From Agapanthus africanus (lineage: Eukaryota > Streptophyta > Magnoliopsida > Asparagales > Amaryllidaceae), in NCBI GenBank assembly GCA_030015575.1, contig CM057346.1, forward strand, positions 565,260,315 through 565,324,314: 64,000 bases of DNA, given 5' to 3'. The notes under the pieces were generated by a model. The model was not told the origin of the DNA. It made no database searches and saw only the letters and a program-made list of their open reading frames with translations. Numbering within the stretch: position 1 is the first letter of the stretch; the number at the start of each line of letters is the position of its first letter. The position numbers and the translations under genes were made by a program. Of the stretch, positions 19,501 through 30,182 are shown one piece after another.

Positions 19501-21044
19501 CAGGCTTTGTTGAGATCCCTGAAATCCACGCATATACGCACCGTCCCATTCTTCTTCATCACCGGGACGATATTGGCGATCCAATCGGGATATTGGACTT
19601 CTTGGATAAATCCAGAATCGATCAGTTTTTTGACTTCGGCGTTGATGCTCATCTCCAGCTCGAGTCGCATCCTCCTTGGTGCCTGCTTGACTGGCTTGAT
19701 ATCTGGGGATATTGCTAATCTATGCACAGCGACCTCCGGATCTAATCCTGGCATCTCGGAGTAGTTCCACGCGAAGCAGTCTTTATGCCATAGAAGCACG
19801 TTTTTTAACGCGGCCACCCTTTCTTCAGAGAGTAGCTCGCTGACAAATGTTGGTCGTGGGTCCTCTGCCGATCCCAACTCAATCTTCCTGAGGTTATCTG
19901 TAGTAGTATGTATACCGTCTTCCAGTTCTTTCGGAGCGGGCGGGAATTCTGAGATAACCTCATCATCGCTGTTCTCGAAGCACCGGGGAGGGTTGTCTAT
20001 CGTAATCGTATAACAGGTGCGAATCCACTCCCGGGGCCGAGGCAGATCCGGCTCTGCTCTTACGGCCTTGGGCTCGTGCTTTCGTGGCGGCGTTACCCTC
20101 CAGCTGTTGGATAAAGCGAATCTGCCCCGTCGGTACTGGTCCTCGACCCAGTTCTTGACGGTGAAGCAGTCTTCGGTAGGATGTCCTGCGGCTCGGTGAT
20201 AAGAGCAATAGCCCGAGCGAGAGGCCTTATTAGCTTGCTCAGGGTGTTTAGACTCCGGAAGCGCGATCATCTGATGTTTTAGGGCGAGCTTGAGTAACCT
20301 TTCCGTCTTGTCTCGGGGGAAGGAGTACGCTCGACTCATCTTTTCTATGAAGGGCGAATCCGAGCCGTGCAGTACTCGATCTCGTAACCCTCTAATCCTG
20401 CGTCGTTGTTGTCGGCTCTTTTTTCCGCTTCTCGACTTATTTCCGTCTCCGCATCGGGCCTTTCGCATGATGGGTTGACAAGGATGAGCATTCTTGCCTT
20501 TCGCAGCCTGTTGAAATAGACGTTGCGTCCTGGCCTTCTCGTAGATGGCCATTTCGTGGTTGGGGTCTTCCCGACCTTTCTGACCCACTTTCCTGATAGG
20601 CTTGTCCATTCGTTCTAGAAATGACGGACTTGGCGCCTCAATCGCGTGGTCTGGTTTTGATGAGGGGTTGGCATCTCCTGACAGGGCGTCCTCTTCTTCA
20701 TCAAAGGTATATATAGCGTAGCTGTTATGAGCCCGTTCTCGTTTTCCGGTTCTCGCGTATCCAAGCCCGAGTGTCTCCATTTTCCCATTAGGCAATTTGC
20801 GTTGGGTTCCAGGGACATCCCAAATCCTGTTGTAGAACCGAGCCTGTTGAACAGTTTGTTTTAAGGGTACCCCTTGGCGCTTCAATAGCTTCTTTAATTC
20901 ATTTGTATAGTATCTGGGCAGACGGATGGGCTGGAGTCTGTCGCATGTAGCATCTACGCCGTGCCAGATCTCTTTCTCTACTTTCGACTCTGAGGATCGA
21001 TAGAATAGGATCATCTTCTCACCCTTTCGCCTGGGGGGACGCAA
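16554..21044 (-). CDS. pol: Pol polyprotein of element A (RT, RNase H x2, integrase)
   Basis: An open frame of 1496 codons, the 3' part of one Gag-Pro-Pol polyprotein; the true start is in gag, so the first Met is only the first after the frameshift at 21032-21037. Domains: CHHC zinc-knuckle-like module ~238-320; reverse transcriptase ~440-620 with YIDD at 604-607; a first RNase H ~745-865 that lacks the usual first Asp (LYTT in its place); a second RNase H ~898-1030 with YFDGASS, NNEAEYEAL, YGDSQLV and KADALAK; integrase from ~1140 with HHCC zinc residues (H1144, H1151, C1182, C1185) and D1214, D1275, E1311 (35 residues between the last two). Two RNase H domains are characteristic of Tat elements. 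This part is free of stops, so RT to integrase could still be made if translation reached it. Confidence 0.93.
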   Translation of the reverse strand: MRPPRRKGEKMILFYRSSESKVEKEIWHGVDATCDRLQPIRLPRYYTNELKKLLKRQGVPLKQTVQQARFYNRIWDVPGTQRKLPNGKMETLGLGYARTGKRERAHNSYAIYTFDEEEDALSGDANPSSKPDHAIEAPSPSFLERMDKPIRKVGQKGREDPNHEMAIYEKARTQRLFQQAAKGKNAHPCQPIMRKARCGDGNKSRSGKKSRQQRRRIRGLRDRVLHGSDSPFIEKMSRAYSFPRDKTERLLKLALKHQMIALPESKHPEQANKASRSGYCSYHRAAGHPTEDCFTVKNWVEDQYRRGRFALSNSWRVTPPRKHEPKAVRAEPDLPRPREWIRTCYTITIDNPPRCFENSDDEVISEFPPAPKELEDGIHTTTDNLRKIELGSAEDPRPTFVSELLSEERVAALKNVLLWHKDCFAWNYSEMPGLDPEVAVHRLAISPDIKPVKQAPRRMRLELEMSINAEVKKLIDSGFIQEVQYPDWIANIVPVMKKNGTVRICVDFRDLNKACPKDDFPVPVTELMIDNTSTHEIFSFMDGSSGYNQIKMHPEDQKHTAFRTPLGVFCYRVMPFGLKNAGATYQRAMTKIFDDLIHDIVECYIDDLVVKSMSYDDHLKHLETVFQRLRQYNLKMNPLKCVFGVSSGKFLGFVIRHRGIEIDPSKIKAIMEMPPPRTLKQLRSLQGKLAYIRRFIANLSGKCRPYSHLMKKGTPFVWDQKCQGALDEIKQYLQNPPVLATPVKGKPLILYTTALEGSLGALWAQENDQGKERALYYLSRVLLGAESNYSPIEKHCLALIFAITKLRHYALAHEVCLISKVDPLKYLMSKAILTGRLAKWALLLMEFSITYRPLKTVKGQAIADFLAEHPIPADSPLNCDLPDEHAFDAISGGSTRWELYFDGASSIKKQKQGIPMIKSGIGLIFATPQGGIMRFAFSLTEPRTNNEAEYEALVAGLELAIDMGIEDLLIYGDSQLVVSQVNGDYQTCKPELVKYGERVQQLLSRIPSYTLENIPRAENSKADALAKLAKELADENLDDVRIVVQSRRVLTPAEIPPELYKEGATEQTTLQMKDQEKAEDWREVFIDYFKSRRIPKEASSRHQLMKRALSFAFVNDTLYKRSLDSLWLRCLGPDEAEKVVQEVHDGLCGSHQAGPKMKLKIKRMGYYWPTMIQDCLEYARQCHSCQIHGDFIHQHPNPLHPTVASWPFEMWGTDIIGPIEPASSRGHRFILATTDYFSKWAEAIPLREVKTDNILHFFKTHVIYRFGTPRRIISDNGPAYRSHKISHFAQQHNIDWRYSSVYNPRANGLAEAFNKTLTKIIKKTVSRNKRDWHERLQEALWAYRTTFKTATNTTPYALVFGTEAVLPLEIELPSLRVAVHHELTDEENAHLRLEELDALDETRLIAQQHLETYKAKMTRSYERLTRPRAFRQGELVLVVKRPIIPNRAKRGKFEPNYEGPYIIDQVYQGGAYLLVDMHGERPFRPINGRFLKKYYA

Positions 21045-24000
21045 AACGTTTGCAGCTCTTGCACACTGTGAGCTTGAAGCGTGTCGAGGTCCTTGTAGTG
21101 TTCTCGCGGTACCATGGTGATTTGCAAGTTATGGTCATCGCCCGGAGGTGCTTGCATTGAAAGCCGATTGGAGAATACGGCGTTGACCTCATCTTCCGAA
21201 TCACTTCCGAAGACCAGTATGGGGGTGGGCGTCCTCCGGTTGTTGCGTTGAGATGGCCCCGTATAAACTATCTCTTCTTCTTCTTCGGTATCGCTTCCGA
21301 AAACAGGGATGGTGGCGGCGGCCTTGTTCTCCGAGTCGTGACACCTTTCTGTATCTTCAAAGTCTGGCAAAAAGTATTTCGCATCCTCGTATTTGCGGAC
21401 TTCGTTCACGGAAAATGGGTTCAGCTCACCCGTTACAGTATACTCGAAACCATCCTTAAACTACTTCATACACTGATGTTGTGTAGAAGGGACGATGTTG
21501 TATTCGTGTAGCCAAGGACGGCCGAGCAAGGCGTTGTAGCAAGTTTTGGCGTCAATGACATGGAATTTGATGTCTGTGACGAGAAGCCCGAAGCGTAACG
21601 TTAGTATCACGGACCCGAGAGTCCGTGACGATTGTGAGTCGAAACCGGAGATAGTAATTTTGTCCCGAGCGAGATGCTGCACACTCATGCAGATTTCCTT
21701 CAACACCCGAACATTAAGGAGATTGACGGAGGACCCATTATCCACCAGGATCTTGCCAATCTTGATGTCATGGCAGTACCCAGAGACATATAGGGGACGG
21801 TTATGGTCGCACGTCCCGAGAAGGAGGTCTTCATCACCGAAAGTGACGTCGGCCGTATGCACTTCTTCCAGTTCGTCCTTCATCTTTTCGGTGGCGAGAA
21901 AGGCTTGGAATTGCTCAGGTTCTTGTAGTGCCTTAATTAGTGAGTCCCGTGCTTCTTTTGATAATAGGAGGGCGTCGAGAATGCTAAGCTGAGAAGGTAG
22001 CTTCCTTAGATGCGCGAGGATGTTATAGTCCACTTTACTCCTCCTAGGAGGGTCTTTGGCAGCCAGTTCTTTCGCGACTTGGTCATCCAAAGTGATATCT
22101 TCAGTGACCTTTTCCTTTCCCTTATCTTTTCTGTTCGTAGGCCCGAGATTCTTTTCCGGGAGTGTGCGATTGCGCAGCTGAGTGTTTCCGCAGGCTTCGG
22201 ATTCCTCATCTTTCCTTAGCGCGGATTCTTCGAAGAGAGGGCCCAGAGTCACTTCTTCGTCAGAGTCGCTCCCAAAGGTGAGGACTTGTGACCCCTCGGC
22301 ATGAGCCATATAACAGTTGCCAGTAATTCTGTTGGGCCCGTCAACGGCGCTTCTTTGCTCACGACGACTCTTGCGTTTCATGCGTTTGAAATGTTGCCGA
22401 CGAGCAACATATCCTTGCCACCATATCTTAAAGGCGTCGCACTCCCCTGTGGGGTGTGAGACTTTCCGATGATATGCGCAGTAATCGGGGTGTTTCTCCG
22501 CCCCATTGTGCGTGTTTCCTTCCGAGGGGGATAGCCTCATTCCCATTGACATGGCTTTGGCGAACCTTTTCCTCGTCTTGAATATCTTCTTGTCCATCTC
22601 GGATGCCTTTTGCTCTGGCAGGGGCAGTTCAACTCCTTCGTTCAGTCGCCCGCATTTGGTTCCTCCTGATGCTGCCATCTCACGCTCCTGATCTGCTTTA
22701 CTTTTTAGACGAATTTCGTCTAGGAAGGCATTGATCATATCAGTTGTCAGCCTCGCACACTCTGGTTCGGGCTCCGCCTTCAGCTTCTTAGTGCTAGGAG
22801 TTTTCTCATCATCGGTAAACGAGTGGGAGATCATGTTGCAACTTGCCGCATATCCCTCGGATTCATCCGACGAGTTCTCTCCATCATCGTCCTCTTGAAA
22901 GATGTGGCTGAGGAACTCTTGCAGTGTGACAGGAATTCGCGCCTTCTAATTATATTCTTCCAGCGCGTCGATTTGCTTCTGCAAGTTCGTGCGCTCGTCT
23001 CCAAGCTTCGCGGGCTTCTTGGATTTCTTCTTCTTTTTCTTCGAAGCTTTTGACGGCTGGGTGTGTGTATTTGGGCCCTTATCAGCAGTCTTCGTAGTTG
23101 CGCGGGGCTTCACTGCTCCTTCGATAATTTGAGGTTCAAGAGGGTCCTTCCATTCGATTACAGGGCACGCGTGAAGGTCTCTCAGCATCCTTTTAGTCTT
23201 CGTTGATAGCACGACCTCCCATGGAACTTCTTCGATAAAGGAGCAGGTTGCCCCTGGTGTGTCTGCCTTTTTAGGAGTGTGTGGTTGTGGCGGGTTCACC
23301 TTCCACTTTTCGGACAGTACAAACTTCCCCTGGAGGTATTGATCTTCGATCCATCCTTTGAAGACGAAGCAATCTTCAATCGGATGGCTTACCGTCTGAT
23401 GGTAAGGGCAATAGTTGGGGTTATTCACCTCGGTGGGTTGTGGCGGTCGCCTTGGATTCGGGAGGTTAATAAGTCTATTGCGTATTGCCAGCTCAAATAA
23501 CCGTCTCGTCTTGTCTCGTGGGAACGAGTAGGGACGCTTCATCTTTTCATTATAATATCGGCGTCTTTCTTCCAATTGATCTGCCGATTTCAGGGCGTCA
23601 GGCTGCTGTTGGGCGTTCGCGACAAAAGTCGCCCTTCCTTTACCCTTGTCATTCCGAGGTTCTGGCTTCGGGGCAGGTGGTCTATGACCCATCTGGTCCA
23701 TCTGAGCCTACTTGTCGATCAGAGCCTGGAACGTGGTTGGCTTAAAGAACATCATAAACTGGGAGATAGTTGCGTGGGGGTCTAGGGTTCCCACGAACAT
23801 ACCCACTGCGGGTGCTTCCTCAATGCGTTGCTCGCATCTCGACCACAAATTCCGCCAGCGTATAGCGTACTGGACCCAGGTTTCGCCCGGCTTTACCCTG
23901 GCGTTAATCAAAGCAGTAATTGGAGTGCGCTCGCTGGCACTTGCGAACCGCTGAGTGAACAACAACTCCATTTCAGCGAACGTTTTGATGGAATCGTTCG

Positions 24001-25819
24001 GGAATTCCGAATACCATTCGAACGCTGTTTCTGATAAGCTGCCAACGAACTGACGGAGTAACAGTTTATCGTCACCGCCGGTGTTACCGCAGAGGGCCCG
24101 GAACTGGGCGACGTGCTGATGAGGATTGCCGGTCCCCTTATACACATGGAATTTCGGTATCGTATAGCCTTGCGGATATTTGATTTGATCGTACCAGCTT
24201 GGATACGGCCGCCCTGTTTTCACGACTTGACCAGCTGCCTCAGTCGCATGATGGACCCGGATTTGCTGGGCTATGTAGTCGGCTAAGTCAGCCTTAGAGA
24301 TCGTCTCTTCCTTGGCCGTTGAGAGGGCTGGTGGTGGATTTGACGTCTCTCCTCGGTCGTCTTCAAGAATAATCGGAGGATCTTCGGCGGGTAAGTCTTG
24401 CTGAATCATCATTCCTATCACATCTTGAAAGAGAAGGCCCATACGTTGTATGTTGGCTGCTTGTTCAGCAGCTTCTTTGTCCCTTTTCTCCAGTGTCCGG
24501 CGAAGGAATTCAGCGTCGGTTTCTTCCTCCCGGCGTGCGTCTGAGGACGCTTCTGGGCTTTCCTTTGGCCCGGTGAGCGCGGCCATAGCATTCATCATTT
24601 CTTGGAGCTTTTGTTGCTGCTCCTGGGATTTCGTTACGGATCGGGTTAGTGGTCGGTGGCCTGTAGAAGTGCGGCTCTCCTCCTTTCCAGAGACCACGTA
24701 AACAGTGTGCACCCTCGTGCCCCCGGACTTAGGGTGTCTGGGTTTATTGCTTTTAGCCGTCGTGGCGTGCTGCGGGGTCTTCTCCAGCTTCCTCTTTTTA
24801 TGAGCCACGGAGGTTGAGGGGGCCGATAAGGCGGGCGTCCAGACAACCTTTTGGGGTTTAGCCTGGTGACCAGCTTCCGGTTGGATTCTCGGCTTCTTCT
24901 GCCGGCGGGAGAAGTTTGGATCGATGATCGAGTCTCGGGCTTGCCGCCAAACCTTATAGATTTTGGAAGACAGTCGTTGAGGAAATTGGGGCTGTTCGGG
25001 TTTTGTTTCGACAGCCTTTTTTAGTGAGGGAGGAGACCTCTTCAGTACTGCCGTAGGGGAATTCTTTCGCACCTTATTTAGCATTTCAAAGCTGTTCCTA
25101 GTTGGAACAGCAACATTAACTTCTACCACCGGGGCTGGTGGAGTCAATCCAGAGGGGGAGTTTCCCCCAGCCTTCCTTATTCGGCGCCAATGACGACGTC
25201 GAGCGCGTCGAGCAGACGGCGTAGAGTCAGATATAAGAATGGTTTCGTCTTGCCCCCTGTATAGGTGGGGGGTCGTTGTTGGTGTTAGCCTGTCAAAGAC
25301 CGATGTCCTTTGTGCAGCGGGAGCGGGAGCTGAAGCCGTTAATCTGGTAAAGACCGACTTTTTGGCTGGGGAAGCTGCCTTGGCGATTTCGGAGGCATGA
25401 GCGGCCGTTTTCTTGGGAACAGCCTTCTCTGCGATGAATTTGCAGGATTTATGGCCCAATCTAGAAAAGACTGAGGCGTCGACATCGGACGACTCGTTGA
25501 GAGGATCCGTGGCAGGGGTGAGACGATCAAAGACCGACTTCCTGAGAGCTTCCTTTGTCAGCACTGGCGCCGTGAAGCTGGATGGTGGGAGTATAGTCCC
25601 AAAGAACAATCCGGTAGTGGCCTGAGTCACCTGGTCCGCCGGCATTGTGAACAACGAAGCAGCTTGGGGTCCATAGGCTATACCTCCCGGCGAGGCAAAG
25701 CGTTGGTCGCAATTGCAGCTTGAGCAGTTGGAGGATTTCGCGGAAGTAGCAGCCATCGATCCTTTGTTTTCTGCAATAGGCAAGGCGCCAATTCTTAGTA
25801 TCTTGAAACCCAAGGGCAA
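21011..25819 (-). pseudogene. gag: Gag-protease part of element A polyprotein, interrupted
   Basis: Gag begins at the Met at 25819 (or the in-frame Met at 25756), only 66 bp after the primer site. The Gag core, with KFHVYKGTGNPHQHVAQFRAL, is in 23708-25819. The protease has active site VDNGSS and, further on, ALLGRPWLH. The frame is broken by TAG at 23708-23710, TAA at 22946-22948, TAG at 21461-21463, and a frameshift in a run of six G at 21032-21037, one base shorter than the homologous sequence requires. At the first three sites copy B has a sense codon. The N-terminal part has four SVF(D/S/T)RL motifs. The whole is otherwise collinear with copy B. Confidence 0.9.
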
Positions 25820-25885
25820 CTGTTAGCGAACCGCGATTGGTTCGCGAATCACGACACACGAAGTGTGGAGTGGAAAGAGGAAAAG

Positions 25886-25903
25886 GTCCCACCGGGCGTG
25901 CCA
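25886..25903 (-). other. primer binding site of element A
   Basis: The minus strand reads TGGCACGCCCGGTGGGAC, five bases after the end of the 5' LTR. It starts with the TGG expected for pairing with a tRNA 3' CCA end. The same 18 bases are at 42127-42144 in B. I do not assign the tRNA species. Confidence 0.85.
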
Positions 25904-25908
25904 GAATC

Positions 25909-28900
25909 TGTTCCCCTCCGAACGGACACGCGGGACGTCGGGGCGTCTCGCCTGAGGTTCGGGGCAGATGCCAATAGGTGCTATCCGTCCACCTCTCCGA
26001 AGATGCCAAGTTGATCCATGGCGCCATGTATCGGAGGTTTAGACGGATGCGTCCGATGTAGCAGACTTCGTCAGATTCCCCCTCGTTTGAGGGGTTTTTG
26101 ATTGTGGGGACGCTCTTCCCTGCAGACGCAAGCCCCTGTAGTTAATTACGCTACCGCATCGCGGTAACAACTTTCTCCTTCTCCAGATGGTCACTTCGTG
26201 TCGTGTGTTTTTGTTTTATGTTTTATTGCCCGTGGATCGTTTACGGAGACCGAGTTATGTCGTCGCCCGTAGGGCGTGGACTAGTCCAAATCCGTGTTAT
26301 CTTAGATTTAGGTTTGGGGGTTTGGTTTGAGGACACGTTAGCCATACTTGAGGCTAATATCAACTCAAACATTTGTTAAGGATACGTTAGTCTAGTTTGA
26401 GACTAAGATCAACTTAACGGGATCGTTTAGATCCGACAAAAGAGCGTTTGGGCTCTATTGTTCCAGTTTTAAGGACATAGTGGTCCATCGTATGTGTGGC
26501 CGTCGGGACCCGTCACCTCTCTGACGACGTTGAAGGATTACAACGACGGATGTCAGAGGAGTTCAGAGATGTACCCTCGAGCCAGAGTTAATTAGTGGGA
26601 TTCATAGTCCAGTCTGCTTGAAGGTTTAAGGATGCGTTAGCCATCTTTGAGGCTAAGATCAACTTAAACAGTACCGTTTAGATCCGACGAAAGAGCATAT
26701 GGAGGCTCTATGGTTCTAGTTTAAGGACATTGCGGTCCATGGGTAGTTTAAGGACATCTCGGTCCATGGGTAGTTTAAGGACATTGCGGTCCATGGGTAG
26801 TTTAAGGACATTGCGGTCCATTGTTAGTTTTAAGACATCTCGGTCAAGGTTAAGGACGTCATAGTCCATGGGTTTAAGGACTCCACAGTCCGGTATGTGC
26901 TCTGGATGATTCACACGGGTTCACTGCCGTGCTTGGCGAGGACCAGGCTCCGCTCTGGGCGTTTTCCGTGGGGTCAAAGAGTGACGTTATCCACGTTCCA
27001 CGTAACCAGGAATTTTGCACTAGATGCTTCACACGGGTTCATTGCCGTGTTCGGCGAGGACTAGGCTCCGCTCTGGACGTTTTCCGCGGGGTCAAAGAGT
27101 GACGTTATCCGCGTTCCACGTGACCAGGAATTTTACATTAGGCATGGGTTTAAGGACCCCACAGTCCATGTCAATGTGTGGTCGTCGGGACCCGTCACCT
27201 CTTTGAAGACATTGAGGGATTACAATGCCGAGTATCAAAGGAGTGAAGAGATGTACCCTAGAACCGGAGTGGCTTAAATAGTCCTTGGCCCAATTTGGGA
27301 TCAAGACCCATTAATTATGTTATGAACCCACTGGCCCAGTTAATCATGAATTGAGGACTTATGGCCAGCTTGGGCTAAGTCCAGTCAGGTCTGGAATATT
27401 GGTTTCTTGTTGGTCCATTGAGGGAGAGGCTTTGCCTCTATCCCTTTAGCCAATTGGGCCAAAGCCTAGTGTTAAACACTTCGGAGCAATCAGTGTTGAA
27501 CACTGGAAATGAGGTTGATAAGTTAGTGTTCAACACTAAGAGATAATTGGTGTTAAACACCAGCAATAAGGCTTTTTCAAATTAGTGTTAAACACACTGC
27601 AAACAAGGCTTTTTAATCAGTGTCGAATGCTAAGGCCCAACAGTGTTTTAACACTGGGCTTGAGAGTTCCAATTTAGTGTTGAACACTAAGGCAAAAGGG
27701 GTCACGTGGCAACACGTGAGAACGCCCTCTTTCCATTTATTCTGCTGAAATCGCTGCATTTTTCAGAGCATCACGTGCCATCACGTGACAGGCATTCATA
27801 TGCTCATTTGTTAGAGCTTTTGTTAAGGGTCACGTGGGTCACGTGAGGGACTGCCTCAAAGGGTTTTCTATAGATTTCTTGGGGGGTCACGTGGTGGCAC
27901 GTGACCCTGCCTCTATGTATGTCATTTTTAGAGGATCTGTTGATCTTTTTTCACGAATTAAATTCCTCGGGCTTTAATTTTCAAAGGAATTAAATTCCTA
28001 CTTCCTTTTGAAGACTTATATTCTGGAGTAGGATCGAACCCTGAATCTTCTGTAGGAATTAAATTCCTCGTTTATGTGGAGGACTGAATAGGGTTAAACC
28101 CTAATAAAAGCTTTTTAAGGAATTAAACTTCCAGTCCCCGTTAAATTATGATTAAAGGAATTGAATTCCCGTTGTTTCAACAGAACTAAGTTCTTAATTA
28201 GGGTTAAACCCTGTTTCTTTTTATTTTGAAGGGATTAAATTCCCATGATACAGGGTCAAGCCCTACTTTTATCTTAAAGGAATTAAATTCCTATAGTTCT
28301 GTGAGAATTAAATTCTCATGCTTGCATTCCTTCTCTATGTTTTGGATCTGCATGGCAGGATCTCGACCCATTGAGAATTAAATTCTCAACCTTAAGGGGA
28401 GATGTGCACTTTGCAGATCCTCTATCAAAGAGGGAAGAAATATGCTCTTCTGTTTTATGTATCAGAGTTAAACTCTGTTGAGAATTAAATTCTCCTTCTT
28501 TCAAAAGGCCTTCCCCTTCTTACCTAGGGTTTTTGCAGAAGATCCAAGTCTTTTCAAAGTATCAAAGCTCTCCTCCTTTTTTCTTTCTCTGCGCATGTAT
28601 GTCTTTTTTGTATCTCTTCCTTCCTATTTATAGGAGAAGCAGCCGAATAAATTAGTTTTGTGACGAATCTTCATTGAGAGATTTGATTTGCATCCTTCAT
28701 TCGTTCTGGACCTTTGGATTATTAGGTGAATTTTATTCACCGTTGGATTTCAAGTCCAGAGATTCTCCCTTGTTATTTTGGTTAGATTTAAGGGGGAAAT
28801 CTTTCCAAACCCGAGATTTTCCATAAATAGATGACCTCTGAATCTTTAATTTGATTGGTTCCAGATAACCGCTTTCCTTTGGAAAGATCTGAATTTCTTT

Positions 28901-29456
28901 CAGAATTTAATTCTGTTGATAAAATGGGCTTTGAAAGCCGGTCACGTGTGACCACGTGACCCATGGTCACGTGTGAGCACGTGACCCCCTTTGGAATGAG
29001 CCTTCTGCGCTGTGTCTTCTGGTTGCTGCTTAAACGTCACGTGCTACCACGTGACCCCTGGTCACGTGTGAGCACGTGACCCTTGTTTGAACTCTCTTTC
29101 CTTGGTTGTTCTGAAAACGCGTTTGCTGCCTTGAACGTCACGTGCCAACACGTGACCCTGGTCACGTGGGAGCACGTGACTTCTTCTGAAGCCTTTTCTT
29201 TGACTTGGTCAGTTAACCGACGTGCCTTTGACGCTTGCATTTCAACGTCACGTGTCGCCACGTGACCCTGATCACGTGGGAGCACGTGACTCTCCTTGAA
29301 GCTTTTCCTTTTCTTCTTCGTAGTCAGGGAATCGAACTTGCCTTGATGACGTTTTTAGGTGTCACGTGCCAACACGTGACCGCTAGTCACGTGTAAGCAC
29401 GTGACCCTCTTCTGAAGCTTTTCACAGAAGCTTTCCTGATTTTAAATCAGGAAACA
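25909..29456 (-). repeat. 5' LTR of element A
   Basis: It has the same length as 4440-7987 and the same features shifted by 21469 bp: TATA box 28625-28632 (minus), G-box arrays at 27703-27903 and 28943-29403, and palindromes 27468-28494. This copy would drive the genomic transcript. Confidence 0.93.
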
Positions 29457-30177
29457 ATTTTTATTGCAAGTTGCCCTATCATTTCGGCTATTTCGTATGC
29501 ATGAGCGGCCTACTGGCTTTCGCCGTAAACCTGAAATTGGACACCGATTTCGGCATCACCACCGCTGCAACTGGGATATTACCAGGAGCGAATCATCATT
29601 TACCTCTGTCGTCGTCGAACAAAGGAGGCTTAGCGACCAGGGTTAGGATCCTGTCGGCTAAGGCTTTTGGCTTCATGAGCCGTATGGGTCTCGTGAAGGT
29701 ATTTCTCCCTACAAGTCGTGGGGATCTCGTAGGTGTATTTTCTCCTTAGGAGTCGTGAGGATCCCTAAGTGTTTGTTTCTCTGTAAGTCGTAAGGATCCT
29801 ACAGGAGGGCTTTCTCCTTGTAAGTCGAGGGGATTTACAAGGGTTGTTTTCCATGCAAACATATCCCTAGCTTCAGATGGGACTTAGTTAGGGAAATGTT
29901 TATTCGCGCCCGTGGATTGTATACAAGGGTCAATATTGAACCACTTATAGGGCAATATTGGAAGTTTGTGGGGGTTTGCTTAAGCACAGGTTTAGGTCTC
30001 TGTGACTTAAGACTTTCAAATCCTATGAGCCGTGAGGGTCCCATAAGAGAGTTCTCCTTACGAGTCGTGAGGATCTCGCAAGTGTATTTTCTCCTTAGGA
30101 ATCGTGGGGATTCCTAAGTGTGTTGTTCCCTTGTAAGTCGTAAGGATCTCACGCGGGTGGTTTCTCCTTACAGGGTC
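29457..30177. repeat. 3' internal region of element B with hairpin clusters B2 and B3
   Basis: Non-coding continuation of B after the A insertion. Cluster B2 is at 29671-29842 and B3 at 30021-30182, each with the ordered hairpins (for example CCTACAAGTC/GATCTCGTAGG in B2). Between them is TTGTATACAAGGGTCA, as in A (15796-15811) and C. The fifth hairpin of B3 is split by the solo LTR and resumes at 32413. Confidence 0.7.
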
Positions 30178-30182
30178 GAGAG

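Larger units (their letters stand above)
4440..29456 (-). mobile_element. complete Tat-lineage Ty3/gypsy element A with antisense PMD gene
   Basis: Element A is 25.0 kb long with two 3548-bp LTRs (25909-29456 is the 5' LTR, 4440-7987 the 3' LTR), each TG...CA in this orientation. Minus-strand order: 5' LTR, primer site (25886-25903), gag-pro, RT, two RNase H domains, integrase (stop at 16554), a 3' region with hairpins and tandem repeats, an antisense spliced PMD gene (8931-13143), polypurine tract and 3' LTR. By eye I found six differences between the LTRs (4657, 4670, 5127, 5265, 5440, 5517), about 0.17%, so the insertion is young. The polyprotein nevertheless has three nonsense changes and one frameshift, so A cannot make its own full-length proteins. 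Confidence 0.92.
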
